A DNA stretch of 25,275 bases, taken from positions 1 to 25,275 of IMG/VR virus record IMGVR_UViG_3300006876_000005. One strand, written 5' to 3'. The DNA comes from a virus. The stretch's first letter is position 1, and each line of letters opens with the position of its first letter. Position numbers and translations under genes: made by a program. Of this stretch, positions 6,040 to 12,157 are shown piece after piece. The notes beneath the pieces were generated by a model that was given only the letters and a program-made list of their open reading frames with translations, ran no database searches and was not told the DNA's origin.

Positions 6040-6393
6040 CTAGGTGTTGTCGTTACGGCAGTCCGGGCACAGCGCGATGCACCCGAATCCCGAGAGGTGA
6101 TCCATGCGCCATCCGAATACGGTTGCCTCTGTGCGAAACACCCTGGTCCCGCACTCATGGCAACGGGACAGCGGCGTGGAGTCGCATTGCGGGCAATCCC
6201 CGAATCCCCGGTTCATCTCGTTCACGTCGGGATGCTGGGTGATCTCCGCTTCGATGATCGGCCGTACAGCTGCCACGATATCCCGCGCTAGCTGAAACTC
6301 CTTCTGGCAATCGGGATCACCTCCGCACGAGCATTCGGTGCCTGGAACCATGGCACGAACTGCGCGTTCGGCCTCGGTGAGTTCGTTGCTCAC
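6040..6393 (-). CDS. Multi-cysteine zinc-finger-like protein
   Basis: A 117-residue protein with a helical N-terminal half and cysteine pairs: CSCGGDPDCQ near residue 25, then CPQCDST, CHECGTRVF and a final CPDC. The last three pairs look like zinc-ribbon knuckles. The GTG at 6393 is chosen because it overlaps the upstream stop codon (GTGA) and has GAGGA five bases before it; starting at 6447 would overlap the previous gene by 58 bases. It is the last of seven tightly packed small genes between Prim-Pol and the ATPase. Exact role unknown; metal binding and nucleic-acid or protein contact are inferred. Confidence 0.72.
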   Translation of the reverse strand: MSNELTEAERAVRAMVPGTECSCGGDPDCQKEFQLARDIVAAVRPIIEAEITQHPDVNEMNRGFGDCPQCDSTPLSRCHECGTRVFRTEATVFGWRMDHLSGFGCIALCPDCRNDNT

Positions 6394-6548
6394 TGCGTCC
6401 TCGATTCCATGGTGTTGAGCACCGTTTCCTTGCCGCAGGTCTGACACCAGAATTCGTCTGCGGCTTCCCCGTCGAAGGATTGGAGGCCATCAGTCCACTC
6501 CGCCCAGCGATCGCAGCCAGGGCAGCGATACTCGGTTTCGGTGCTCAT
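6390..6548 (-). CDS. 52-residue zinc-ribbon micro-protein
   Basis: The product begins MSTETEYRCPGCDRW and has a second pair FWCQTCGKE near residue 35, giving the C-x2-C...C-x2-C spacing of a zinc ribbon. The ATG at 6548 overlaps the upstream stop codon (ATGA), so translation is coupled. The start of the gene at 10533 is similar (MSTETKCDGCGAKL), so the two may be distant relatives. Function unknown. Confidence 0.7.
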   Translation of the reverse strand: MSTETEYRCPGCDRWAEWTDGLQSFDGEAADEFWCQTCGKETVLNTMESRTQ

Positions 6549-6712
6549 GATCCCCAACGCCTGTCGATGTCGTCCTGAGCTTCGAACGGGTCCAAACCGA
6601 CCCACGGGTTCGGCTCCTCGGGAATCATGCAATGGCCGCACATGTCGTCCCTGCCTTCGGTGTCGGCATCGTACATGCCTGCGCAGTCGTCACAGGTTCG
6701 GTAGTCCGGCAT
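6545..6712 (-). CDS. 55-residue zinc-finger-like micro-protein
   Basis: The product starts MPDYRTCDDCAGMYDAD and carries a second cysteine pair MCGHCMIPEE, followed by an acidic tail. C-x2-C pairs about 16 residues apart suggest one zinc site. The ATG at 6712 follows the upstream stop by one base, with GAGGGG upstream; the stop overlaps the next start (ATGA). Function unknown. Confidence 0.7.
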   Translation of the reverse strand: MPDYRTCDDCAGMYDADTEGRDDMCGHCMIPEEPNPWVGLDPFEAQDDIDRRWGS

Positions 6713-6713
6713 G

Positions 6714-6875
6714 TCAGCGCCCCTCTTCGAACGGTTTGCGCTGCATGTCCTTCTTGGCGTTGTCGGTGCGCGTCTCTCGCTGCGAATCGCGCCTTGCGGT
6801 GCGGTTGTCACGTGCGGTGCGCGTGGTCGGTTCGGCGCGCTCGGGGTTGGGCTGCCGGTTGTGCCAGAGTGCCAT
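6714..6875 (-). CDS. 53-residue Arg/Thr-rich basic micro-protein
   Basis: The product begins MALWHNRQPNPERAEP, continues with a run of Arg, Thr, Asp and Asn (RTARDNRTARRDSQRETR), and ends KPFEEGR. No cysteine pairs and no hydrophobic core are evident, so it is probably disordered or an RNA/DNA-contacting peptide. The ATG at 6875 has GAGGA nine bases upstream, overlapping the end of the previous gene. It is supported mainly by its place in a tightly spaced operon and its own ribosome site. Confidence 0.6.
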   Translation of the reverse strand: MALWHNRQPNPERAEPTTRTARDNRTARRDSQRETRTDNAKKDMQRKPFEEGR

Positions 6876-6878
6876 CTT

Positions 6879-7046
6879 CTAGTCCTCTTTCGTGTTGTGG
6901 TTCATGCAGCGGCACTGCATGCGCACGCCGGGCGGCGCGGGGATCGCTCGATACGGCCCCCACCGTTCACCATCGAACACTTCGACCTTGCCGTTACGGA
7001 GGCGCACGGCCCCCTCTTCGTCAGGAATGGTGTTGTCGTCGCTCAT
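6879..7046 (-). CDS. 55-residue micro-protein with C-x-C motif
   Basis: The product is acidic at the start (MSDDNTIPDEEGAVRL), has a short beta-like segment KVEVFDGERWGPYRAI, and ends in MQCRCMNHNTKED. The ATG at 7046 overlaps the upstream stop (ATGA) and has AGAGGA nine bases before it. The segment VRLRNGKVEVFDGERWG suggests a small SH3-like beta fold, but this is a guess. Function unknown. Confidence 0.65.
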   Translation of the reverse strand: MSDDNTIPDEEGAVRLRNGKVEVFDGERWGPYRAIPAPPGVRMQCRCMNHNTKED

Positions 7047-7213
7047 CGTTCATCCTCTTTCGTGTCGTCAACGGGCACCAACCGGTACCCGAGGTTTTCT
7101 GCCTGTGCAGACAGCATGACCAGGCGTTGCCTGCGCTTGTCCGCTTCGGTCTTGCCCTTCCACCGTGCTTCGGCTGCGGTGCGAGCGCGGTTGACGCGTT
7201 GTTCCTTGTTCAT
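7043..7213 (-). CDS. 56-residue basic helical micro-protein
   Basis: The product is a basic helical peptide (NKEQRVNRARTAAEARWKGK, then ADKRRQRLVMLSAQAENLGY) ending LVPVDDTKEDER. The ATG at 7213 overlaps the upstream stop (ATGA) and has AAGGGA upstream. The stop in turn overlaps the next start, so the gene is translationally coupled on both sides. A nucleic-acid-binding role is inferred from charge only. Confidence 0.65.
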   Translation of the reverse strand: MNKEQRVNRARTAAEARWKGKTEADKRRQRLVMLSAQAENLGYRLVPVDDTKEDER

Positions 7214-7374
7214 GCGCGTCCCTTAGTGTCCGGATGGGTGCCACTGCGGTTGCAGTGCGCGGCCCAAGGGCTACCTGGGTACTGCGGACGCCCGTCGTTG
7301 TGGTGCCACAGTACGCCGTTCTTCCGGAGTGCTATGTACTTGCCACAACCAGGGCACTTCATACGTAGTCGCAT
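7210..7374 (-). CDS. 54-residue zinc-ribbon micro-protein, first gene of the operon
   Basis: The product starts MRLRMKCPGCGKYIALR and carries later His and Cys residues (LWHHNDGRP, AAHCNRSGTH) that could complete a zinc site. CPGCGK-type knuckles are typical of small zinc-ribbon proteins. The ATG at 7374 has AGAGGAG eight bases upstream and lies about 25 nt after an extended -10 promoter. It is the first of seven overlapping micro-genes on this strand. Confidence 0.7.
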   Translation of the reverse strand: MRLRMKCPGCGKYIALRKNGVLWHHNDGRPQYPGSPWAAHCNRSGTHPDTKGRA

Positions 7375-7398
7375 GTGTTGCTCCTCTCGTTAGCAAGC

Positions 7399-7407
7399 AT
7401 TCTATCA
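7399..7407 (-). promoter_or_regulatory. Extended -10 promoter overlapping the Prim-Pol stop codon
   Basis: On the minus strand TGA-TAGAAT (7407-7399) is a near-ideal extended -10. Its TGA is also the stop codon of the Prim-Pol gene, so the promoter of the micro-gene operon is built on that stop. No clear -35 is needed or seen. Confidence 0.65.
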
Positions 7408-8283
7408 CACCCCGCTCGCTTGCCTACCCGCCTCCCACCCGCTTTCAAACGTCCTACGTTGGGATGACTCATCGTCGTTCGCCCCGATCGAGAACATCAC
7501 GGTCCGAAGCTCCGACCACGCCTCCTCGGCACCCATGGTGCCCATTTTCCCGAGCCGGAACGCGGCCACGTTCAGCTCGTTGTTGCGGGTCCCCGGTGCC
7601 GCGTTCCCGAGCCGGTCAAGCACGCGCTCGGCCTCGCGTTCGGCCTGCGCACTGCCAGGTTCGTACTGCGGTTCCGACCGCTCTCCGCGCTCCGGTTTGC
7701 GCGTGAGCTTCACGAGCCAATCGGGAGCCGGGACGATAACAGTACTCCGAATACCGCCCCTGGGAACCACTTGGTAGCCGCCGCAGCCGGGAGCTTTCAC
7801 CAGGCCCCCGATACCGCGCACGTCGATGCCGGGACCGAGGAGGCCGGACGAGTTGTGCACGCCTTTTTGGCGCAAGACCGTTTCGTCCCACCGGAAGTAG
7901 AGGTGTGCCCCCCCGGAGGGCGTGGCGACGGTCATCGTGCCGGTGAAGTCGGCAAGAGTGCTGCCGTGCTGCACCGCGAGGTCACGCAGGGAGGCGAAAC
8001 CGTCGATACCGTTCTTTCGGTCCAGGTCCAGCACCCAGATGCTCGAACTGGGACCCGTGGCGATGCCCACGGGATATCCGGTGAACTCTCCACCGGCCCA
8101 CCAGGCGTGAACCTGGTCGACTTCGCGCGTTGCCAGCCGCTTCCAGTCTTTGACCGCTGGTCGCTTCGTGCCGTTCATCAAGGGAAACACGCGGAACCCG
8201 AGCTGCACGCAGGCGTACGCGACCGCTCCCGTGCTGGGGGCCTGTCCGCCTGCGGCGGTGTCTTCGAAACGGGTGGTTGCCAT
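7405..8283 (-). CDS. Bifunctional DNA primase-polymerase (Prim-Pol)
   Basis: Makes primers and can extend them at the origin. The 292-residue product has the Prim-Pol N-terminal fold: GFRVFPLMNGTKRP (about residues 30-43), the catalytic acidic motif WVLDLDRKNGIDG (about 83-95), TPSGGAHLYF (about 121-130) and GIDVRGIGGLVKAPG (about 151-165). This matches the Prim-Pol domain at the N-terminus of many plasmid and phage primases; here it stands alone, with the helicase-like ATPase encoded separately downstream. Residues 200-292 form a helical tail. The ATG at 8283 follows the box GATGAGAGGATGAAGG. It is the first gene of the leftward replication block, divergent from the gene at 8404. Confidence 0.93.
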   Translation of the reverse strand: MATTRFEDTAAGGQAPSTGAVAYACVQLGFRVFPLMNGTKRPAVKDWKRLATREVDQVHAWWAGGEFTGYPVGIATGPSSSIWVLDLDRKNGIDGFASLRDLAVQHGSTLADFTGTMTVATPSGGAHLYFRWDETVLRQKGVHNSSGLLGPGIDVRGIGGLVKAPGCGGYQVVPRGGIRSTVIVPAPDWLVKLTRKPERGERSEPQYEPGSAQAEREAERVLDRLGNAAPGTRNNELNVAAFRLGKMGTMGAEEAWSELRTVMFSIGANDDESSQRRTFESGWEAGRQASGV

Positions 8284-8403
8284 CCTTCATCCTCTCATCA
8301 TGGGTCGTTGCTGTTCAATCTTACGCCTGTCTGATACCATTGCGCTAGCAGGGACGACCCGCTGACGATTGACAGACGATCGAAGATGATGAAGGGAAGC
8401 AAC
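8284..8403. promoter_or_regulatory. Divergent promoter region
   Basis: This 120-bp gap separates the divergent Prim-Pol and the gene at 8404. On the plus strand TGA-TACCAT (8332-8340) fits an extended -10, with a leader GACAGACGATCGAAG of the common type. On the minus strand TAAGAT (near 8320) could be a -10 for Prim-Pol, with no good -35. Reciprocal control of the two blocks would be possible here. Confidence 0.45.
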
Positions 8404-8952
8404 ATGAGCAACACTGACACCAGCACGCTTGACGAACCCCTGGACGTGGTTTCGGACGAGTTCGCGAAGTTCGCTGCTCAAGAGTGCGAGTTCGACGATC
8501 CCACCGTGAAGGACTTCACCGTTTCCGGGCAGGTGTTCACCGGCTGGGTACTGGGCTTCGGGTCCTCCCGTCACCGGAACGGGACCCACAATGGACACAT
8601 GCCTGGTACGACGCTGCCTCGCGGCCAGACGTGCTCGGCCTGCCGGTGGGCTGACGTTGCGATCATGGGCGTGAACACCGACGACAACGTTCCGATGTTC
8701 CTGGTACTGACGATCGGCAAGTCCACGATCCCCGGCGAGGATCAGCGCGTATCGACCACGTGGACGCCGGATGCGCTTGAGGTTTTGAAGTCGTTGTACG
8801 TCAAGAGCAAGAACGGCCACCCGCCGAAGATCCCGCTCCCGAACGCCACCGCGTTCCGCGCCGCCGCCGCTGTCGACAAGTCGATCGACCGCGTGTTGGA
8901 GCGGTTCGAGGACATGGTGCCCCTGGTGCCCGAGGATGACATTTTCGGGTGA
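8404..8952 (+). CDS. Hypothetical protein with CxxCRW motif
   Basis: A 182-residue soluble protein of unknown function. The N-terminus is acidic; the middle has HNGHMPGTTLPRGQTCSACRW (a His/Cys patch that could bind metal, about residues 59-80), then a beta-rich stretch around MFLVLTIGKSTIPGED; the C-terminal half is helical and ends in the acidic tail VPEDDIFG. The ATG at 8404 follows AAGGGAAGCAAC; an ATG at 8386 would lack a good site. It is the first gene of the long rightward block, so it is likely expressed early. Confidence 0.78.
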   Translation: MSNTDTSTLDEPLDVVSDEFAKFAAQECEFDDPTVKDFTVSGQVFTGWVLGFGSSRHRNGTHNGHMPGTTLPRGQTCSACRWADVAIMGVNTDDNVPMFLVLTIGKSTIPGEDQRVSTTWTPDALEVLKSLYVKSKNGHPPKIPLPNATAFRAAAAVDKSIDRVLERFEDMVPLVPEDDIFG

Positions 8953-8965
8953 CACCGACCCCACG

Positions 8966-8994
8966 TTGCACGATCACGGACACCATGATAGGTT
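8966..8994 (+). promoter_or_regulatory. Promoter for the gene at 9135
   Basis: TTGCAC (8966-8971), a 17-bp spacer and the extended -10 TGA-TAGGTT (8989-8994) form a good promoter. Transcription would begin near 9001, giving a leader of about 134 nt. Confidence 0.65.
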
Positions 8995-9054
8995 TAGCAA
9001 GTCTCTCCAATGCTTTCGGGCAACGGGAAACCGGGAACTTACCTTTCCGGCACG

Positions 9055-9086
9055 GGGCCCATCTTTCGGAGGGGTGGGATGGGCCC
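9055..9086 (+). promoter_or_regulatory. Leader hairpin in a long 5' UTR
   Basis: A perfect 9-bp stem GGGCCCATC (9055-9063) and GATGGGCCC (9078-9086) with a 14-nt loop lies in the leader between the promoter and the ATG at 9135. There is no T-run after it, so it is more likely an mRNA stabiliser or protein-binding hairpin than a terminator. Confidence 0.5.
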
Positions 9087-9134
9087 TCAAAATCGTCCCT
9101 CACGACAACGATCAAAGACGGAAGGACACACACC

Positions 9135-9539
9135 ATGTCAGACAATACGCGACGTGAGAACGTCATCACTGGTTTCCGCGCGCTCGCCGATTTCCTGGAA
9201 AAGTACCCCAATGCGCCACTGCCTGAGTTCGGACGCATCGACGTCACGACTTGCGTGCTTGACGAGGACCAGCACACGGCGCGCACGCGGTTCGGGGACA
9301 TGAAAAATGCGCTGTACCACGCGGCTCTTACTGAGTACGCAGACTACACAGGTGACCGACGCGAGCACGAAGGCACGCAGCAGCACGAGGTGAATTTGGA
9401 GTTCGGCAACGGCTCGGTCGCATACCAGGTGCTGTGGATCGAGAAGACGGAAGAGGTCGAAAACCCGTACCACGAATGCCCCGGTGCTAGCTGCGAGGTC
9501 TGCTACCGGGACGAGAAGACGGAAGAGGCAGGACAGTGA
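9135..9539 (+). CDS. Hypothetical acidic protein
   Basis: A 134-residue acidic protein. The N-terminal helix (TGFRALADFLEKYPNAPLPE) resembles the start of several small phage proteins; the middle looks alpha/beta, and the C-terminus has a cysteine cluster CPGASCEVC that may bind metal. The ATG at 9135 was chosen because the promoter lies at 8966-8994 and GGAAGGACACACACC precedes the start; an in-frame ATG at 8949 lies upstream of the promoter. The stop overlaps the next start (GTGA). Function unknown. Confidence 0.75.
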   Translation: MSDNTRRENVITGFRALADFLEKYPNAPLPEFGRIDVTTCVLDEDQHTARTRFGDMKNALYHAALTEYADYTGDRREHEGTQQHEVNLEFGNGSVAYQVLWIEKTEEVENPYHECPGASCEVCYRDEKTEEAGQ

Positions 9540-9745
9540 ACGCAACAGAGCGCACGATCATGATTATCAAGGTCGAGGTTCTGAAAGAGGCTATCGAAGC
9601 CTTGACGGAACTCGAAGCCGAACGCGCAACCAAGCCCACCGTTCCCGCGCAGCGCAGCCGGTTCGGCATCAAGGATTCGATCCGGCAGATTCAGGCGATC
9701 ATCGAAGCGTGCGAAGCGCGGATGGAGAACGGCAACGATGAGTGA
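9536..9745 (+). CDS. Small helical protein of unknown function
   Basis: A 69-residue protein made of two predicted helices (EVLKEAIEALTELEAERAT and DSIRQIQAIIEACEARMENG) joined by a basic loop, which would suit a helical hairpin or coiled-coil dimer. The GTG at 9536 overlaps the upstream stop (GTGA), with GAGGCAGGAC just before it. The end overlaps the next gene by eight bases. It belongs to a chain of coupled small genes from 9135 to 10529. Confidence 0.7.
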   Translation: MNATERTIMIIKVEVLKEAIEALTELEAERATKPTVPAQRSRFGIKDSIRQIQAIIEACEARMENGNDE

Positions 9746-9908
9746 CGAACCGAAGAGTTTCGAGTACTACATGCGCAAGGCCGATGAGGCGTTGCAGGCT
9801 GCAAGCGAGAAGGCGAAAGACGGGTACAACGAATCTGCGAAGTCCTATCTCAATGTCGCGGCTATGTACACCGAGCAGGCGAAGCTCATGAAGGGGCCGA
9901 TATACTGA
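9738..9908 (+). CDS. 56-residue protein, paralog of the next gene's N-terminus
   Basis: The product begins MSDEPKSFEYYMRKADEAL and is a helical, Lys/Glu-rich peptide with a TPR-like sequence (ESAKSYLNVAAMYTEQAKLM). The next gene starts MSDELKDFRYYADKSEWLL and also continues MAKVYAELAK, so the two are likely products of a short tandem duplication. The ATG at 9738 overlaps the upstream gene, and the stop overlaps the next start (TGATG). Function unknown. Confidence 0.7.
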   Translation: MSDEPKSFEYYMRKADEALQAASEKAKDGYNESAKSYLNVAAMYTEQAKLMKGPIY

Positions 9909-10237
9909 TGAGTGACGAACTGAAAGACTTCCGTTACTACGCGGACAAGTCCGAATGGCTGTTGTCGTCCAAGCAATTCGACGGAAAACCGTTGAACCAC
10001 CAGACTGTCATGGTGGAAATGGCTAAGGTCTACGCCGAGCTGGCAAAGGCCGCGCCTAAGACCGAGCCCAAGATGCCGTACGACTGCTCAAACAATTGGC
10101 GCCACGGTGAGTACACGTACGTGTGCCAGTTGCGCTACGACCACGACGGACGCCACCGAAACGATGCGGCCGGATTCGTGGAGTGGGACTGGCACAAGGG
10201 CACGTCTATGTCAGACGCGCGAGAGGACAACGACTGA
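9908..10237 (+). CDS. Hypothetical protein with a C-terminal Cys/His motif
   Basis: A 109-residue protein. Residues 1-55 are a helical region paralogous to the preceding gene. The second half (PYDCSNNWRHGEYTYVCQLR, then YDHDGRHRNDAAGFVEW) has the Cys...Cys...H-x2-G-x-H pattern shared with the gene at 2124 and seen in many small actinophage proteins, and may bind a metal. The start overlaps the upstream stop (TGATG) and the stop overlaps the next start in the same way. Confidence 0.75.
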   Translation: MSDELKDFRYYADKSEWLLSSKQFDGKPLNHQTVMVEMAKVYAELAKAAPKTEPKMPYDCSNNWRHGEYTYVCQLRYDHDGRHRNDAAGFVEWDWHKGTSMSDAREDND

Positions 10238-10371
10238 TGTCAGACGACAAACAGAAATTGAACGGATGCGCCATTGCCGTGATCATCGCGGCAATGCTCG
10301 TCATCATCCCGCTCGGAGTCACCGTGTTCTGGATTTTGCTGGAATTCGGGCAGTGGATCAGGAGGCAGTGA
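10237..10371 (+). CDS. 44-residue single-span membrane micro-protein
   Basis: The product begins MSDDKQKLNGCAIAVIIAAM and has one hydrophobic span (about residues 11-37) with a polar N-terminus and a basic tail (FGQWIRRQ). It starts in the TGATG overlap with the upstream gene and ends in another TGATG. It sits directly before a second membrane micro-protein, so the two may act together in the cell membrane, for example in superinfection exclusion, though this is a guess. Confidence 0.68.
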   Translation: MSDDKQKLNGCAIAVIIAAMLVIIPLGVTVFWILLEFGQWIRRQ

Positions 10372-10529
10372 TGGGACACCTTCTAGTCTCACTGATGCTG
10401 GCGTTCATATGCGGCCTTATCACGTTCGCGCTAGGGTATGAGCACCCGTGGCCGCTTATCGTAGGCGTTGCGGGATTTCTACTGTACTGGGGTGTTTGCA
10501 TTGTCATCCTTGATGCGGATTGGTTCTAG
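10371..10529 (+). CDS. 52-residue two-span membrane micro-protein
   Basis: The product has two hydrophobic spans (HLLVSLMLAFICGLITFALG and LIVGVAGFLLYWGVCIVIL) linked by a short polar turn YEHPWP, and a short C-terminal DADWF. GGAGG lies just upstream of the ATG at 10371, which overlaps the previous stop. A small integral membrane protein of unknown role; a host-envelope function is inferred. Confidence 0.68.
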   Translation: MGHLLVSLMLAFICGLITFALGYEHPWPLIVGVAGFLLYWGVCIVILDADWF

Positions 10530-10532
10530 CCG

Positions 10533-10754
10533 ATGTCAACTGAAACCAAGTGCGATGGCTGCGGCGCGAAGCTCGGCACACGTCAGCATCCGAACTGGTG
10601 GCATGCGGTGCTCATGGGCGACACGATCCGCAACGGGAACGGGGTCCTCATAGAGAACACGGGACTGTTTGACCGGAGCAGCGCAAACCAGCCCATTCCG
10701 ATAGACAATGCGGACATGTGCATTCCGTGCATGTCCAAGACCAAAGAGGGTTAG
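10533..10754 (+). CDS. 73-residue zinc-finger-like protein
   Basis: The product begins MSTETKCDGCGAKLGTRQHP and has a second pair CIPCMSK at the C-terminus, so a C-x2-C...C-x2-C zinc site is likely, with the pairs about 55 residues apart. The middle is polar with a conserved-looking WWHAVLMGD. Its start resembles the 52-residue zinc-ribbon protein at 6390-6548. The ATG at 10533 follows the previous stop by three bases. Function unknown. Confidence 0.7.
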   Translation: MSTETKCDGCGAKLGTRQHPNWWHAVLMGDTIRNGNGVLIENTGLFDRSSANQPIPIDNADMCIPCMSKTKEG

Positions 10755-10755
10755 T

Positions 10756-10932
10756 ATGACTGACGGTAAAGAACTCATGACCCCGAGCGAGGTTGCGAAG
10801 ATGCTCCGTGTCGACCCGAAGACGGTCACGCGATGGGCTGCGCGAGGACTCATCCGAGCGGTCAAAACGCCCGGCGGTCAGAATCGTTTCTTTGCGGATG
10901 ATATCCGAGCGATTGTCAACGGAGAGAACTAG
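10756..10932 (+). CDS. BldC-like MerR-type helix-turn-helix protein
   Basis: A DNA-binding regulator of 58 residues. The core MTPSEVAKMLRVDPKTVTRW, followed by AARGLIRAVKTPGGQNRF and an acidic helix DDIRAIV, closely follows the single-domain MerR-like fold of Streptomyces BldC, whose corresponding region reads TPAEVATMFRVDPKTVTRW; phage excisionases share this fold. BldC binds direct repeats cooperatively as an asymmetric oligomer. The ATG at 10756 starts one base after the previous stop, and a terminator follows 15 bases after its end. It could control phage genes, act as an excisionase-type factor, or interfere with a developmental programme of the host; I cannot tell which. Confidence 0.85.
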   Translation: MTDGKELMTPSEVAKMLRVDPKTVTRWAARGLIRAVKTPGGQNRFFADDIRAIVNGEN

Positions 10933-10947
10933 AGACACGCATCAATT

Positions 10948-10975
10948 CGGGATCCTTTGGGGTCCCGTTTTGGTT
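10948..10975 (+). terminator. Intrinsic terminator after the BldC-like gene
   Basis: An 8-bp stem with one wobble (CGGGATCC at 10948-10955, GGGTCCCG at 10960-10967) and a TTTG loop is followed by TTTTGGTTT. The sequence TAGAGACACG just before it recurs before the hairpins at 11887 and 12197. Confidence 0.8.
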
Positions 10976-11012
10976 TCAGGTGTAGGATGTTAGATAACCG
11001 AGAGGACTGCGA

Positions 11013-11558
11013 GTGGACAACGGCAGGGTATGCAAGATCGAAGGATGCGAGAGAAAGCATAAGGCGCACGGTTGGTGTAGAACGCACTACGCAAGGTGGC
11101 AGAGAACGGGGAACACTGATGACCCGTATTCGGAAACCCCTTACGATCGATTCTGGAAATTTGTTGACGCTGATGGTGATTGCTGGGAGTGGACAGGAGG
11201 TAAGAACCCCAACGGATACGGGGTGTTCGCAGCTAAGCACGGAACTACGGTACGACCGCATCGGTTCGCCTGGGAGTCTTTGGTGGGAGAAATTCCCGAA
11301 GGGCTTGTAATCGATCATCTATGCAGAAACAGATTGTGTGTGAACCCGGATCATCTAGAGCCGGTCACGCACGCAGAAAACACTAAGCGAGGATTCGCTG
11401 GCGTTCTGGCATCAGCTCGTGCCAAAAGAATTACTAAGTGTAAATATGGACACGGATTCACGGAAGAGAACACACTGGTGCATAACGGGAAAAGGGCATG
11501 TAAGAAGTGCGCAAAGAAACGTTCTCGCGAGCACTACGAACGACAGCGTGCCTCCTAG
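11013..11558 (+). CDS. HNH endonuclease (homing type), copy 1
   Basis: A 181-residue nuclease. An N-terminal finger (CKIEGCERKHKAHGWCRTHY) is followed by a beta region (CWEWTGGKNPNGYGVF), the HNH core DHLCRNRLCVNPDHLEPVTH with the catalytic His and Asn, and a C-terminal C-x(n)-H-x(n)-C-x2-C finger. This is the layout of free-standing phage HNH endonucleases that spread by cutting related genomes. The GTG at 11013 has AGAGGA seven bases upstream. The gene is visibly richer in A and T than its neighbours, consistent with recent arrival. A clear paralog lies on the other side of the polymerase gene. Confidence 0.9.
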   Translation: MDNGRVCKIEGCERKHKAHGWCRTHYARWQRTGNTDDPYSETPYDRFWKFVDADGDCWEWTGGKNPNGYGVFAAKHGTTVRPHRFAWESLVGEIPEGLVIDHLCRNRLCVNPDHLEPVTHAENTKRGFAGVLASARAKRITKCKYGHGFTEENTLVHNGKRACKKCAKKRSREHYERQRAS

Positions 11559-11568
11559 ATAACGTGTC

Positions 11569-11600
11569 AGACCCGGTGTCGATGGGGCACCGGGTCTTTC
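11569..11600 (+). terminator. Intrinsic terminator after the HNH gene
   Basis: A perfect 10-bp stem AGACCCGGTG (11569-11578) and CACCGGGTCT (11588-11597) with a 9-nt loop is followed by TTC. Confidence 0.82.
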
Positions 11601-11643
11601 CTATGCTTGGGATACCGTCTCAGCACTTCCTGAGGAATCCGCC

Positions 11644-11883
11644 GTGTTTTGGTCTGCCCTTTTTATGCTCGGATACACCATGTTCGCCATCGGTACGGGG
11701 GTGATCCTGTACAGCACCGTTGCTACCATCATGGGATCACTGCCCGACTCTCGACACCGCGATACCGCCGAAGATGAGATCTGGAGAGATCTGGTCGTCA
11801 CTGTCGGTATCGCCGCGCTCTGGCCGGTCACGCTGCCACTATGGGTGGCTAGCCGCGTCGTCAACCGTACTGTAGAATCGTAG
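11644..11883 (+). CDS. 79-residue two-span membrane protein
   Basis: The product has a hydrophobic span near the N-terminus (LFMLGYTMFAIGTGVILYS), a polar loop with several acidic and basic residues (DSRHRDTAEDEIW), and a second span (VTVGIAALWPVTLPLWVAS). The GTG at 11644 follows TGAGGAATCCGCC. The next gene's promoter lies inside the end of this one. A small membrane protein follows it with the same plan of two spans, so they may be related in function. Confidence 0.68.
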   Translation: MFWSALFMLGYTMFAIGTGVILYSTVATIMGSLPDSRHRDTAEDEIWRDLVVTVGIAALWPVTLPLWVASRVVNRTVES

Positions 11884-11924
11884 ACACGGGGACCCTTCGG
11901 GGTCCCCGAACCTAAGATGAGAGG
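11850..11924 (+). promoter_or_regulatory. Promoter and UUCG-hairpin leader, cassette 1
   Basis: TAGCCG (11850-11855), a 17-bp spacer and TAGAAT (11873-11878) lie within the end of the upstream gene. About 10 nt later a perfect 9-bp hairpin CGGGGACCC-TTCG-GGGTCCCCG (11887-11908) with a stable UUCG tetraloop stands in the leader, with no T-run, followed by the GATGAGAGGAT ribosome site and the ATG at 11930. The same promoter and hairpin recur at 12155-12218. Confidence 0.6.
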
Positions 11925-11929
11925 ATGGA

Positions 11930-12157
11930 ATGAACACAGATATGATGATGTGGTCAGCATTCGGGCTGTATTGCCTGTTCGCGTGTATGATAGCTGCGGC
12001 TCTTATCAAAGAATCCAAGAGTACCGATGTCGATGTCGACGACAGCCTTCGCCCGTCGCTGTATGTACTGCTGGCGATCACGGCTGCCGGTTGGCCCTTG
12101 AGCCTTGCTTGCGTAGCGGTGATTCGCCTAGGTCGGCGGATGTCGCGGAAGAGCTAG
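11930..12157 (+). CDS. 75-residue two-span membrane protein
   Basis: The product has an N-terminal span (WSAFGLYCLFACMIAAALI), an acidic loop (ESKSTDVDVDDSLRPS), a second span (LYVLLAITAAGWPLSLACVA) and a basic end (RLGRRMSRKS). By the positive-inside rule the C-terminus is cytoplasmic. The ATG at 11930 has GAGAGGATGGA just before it and sits in the first of two matching promoter-hairpin-leader cassettes. Function unknown. Confidence 0.7.
   Translation: MNTDMMMWSAFGLYCLFACMIAAALIKESKSTDVDVDDSLRPSLYVLLAITAAGWPLSLACVAVIRLGRRMSRKS

Noticed and set aside
10756-10932. Definite excisionase of an integration module
   Set aside because: The fold fits, but no integrase gene or attachment site is visible, and the sequence is closer to BldC.
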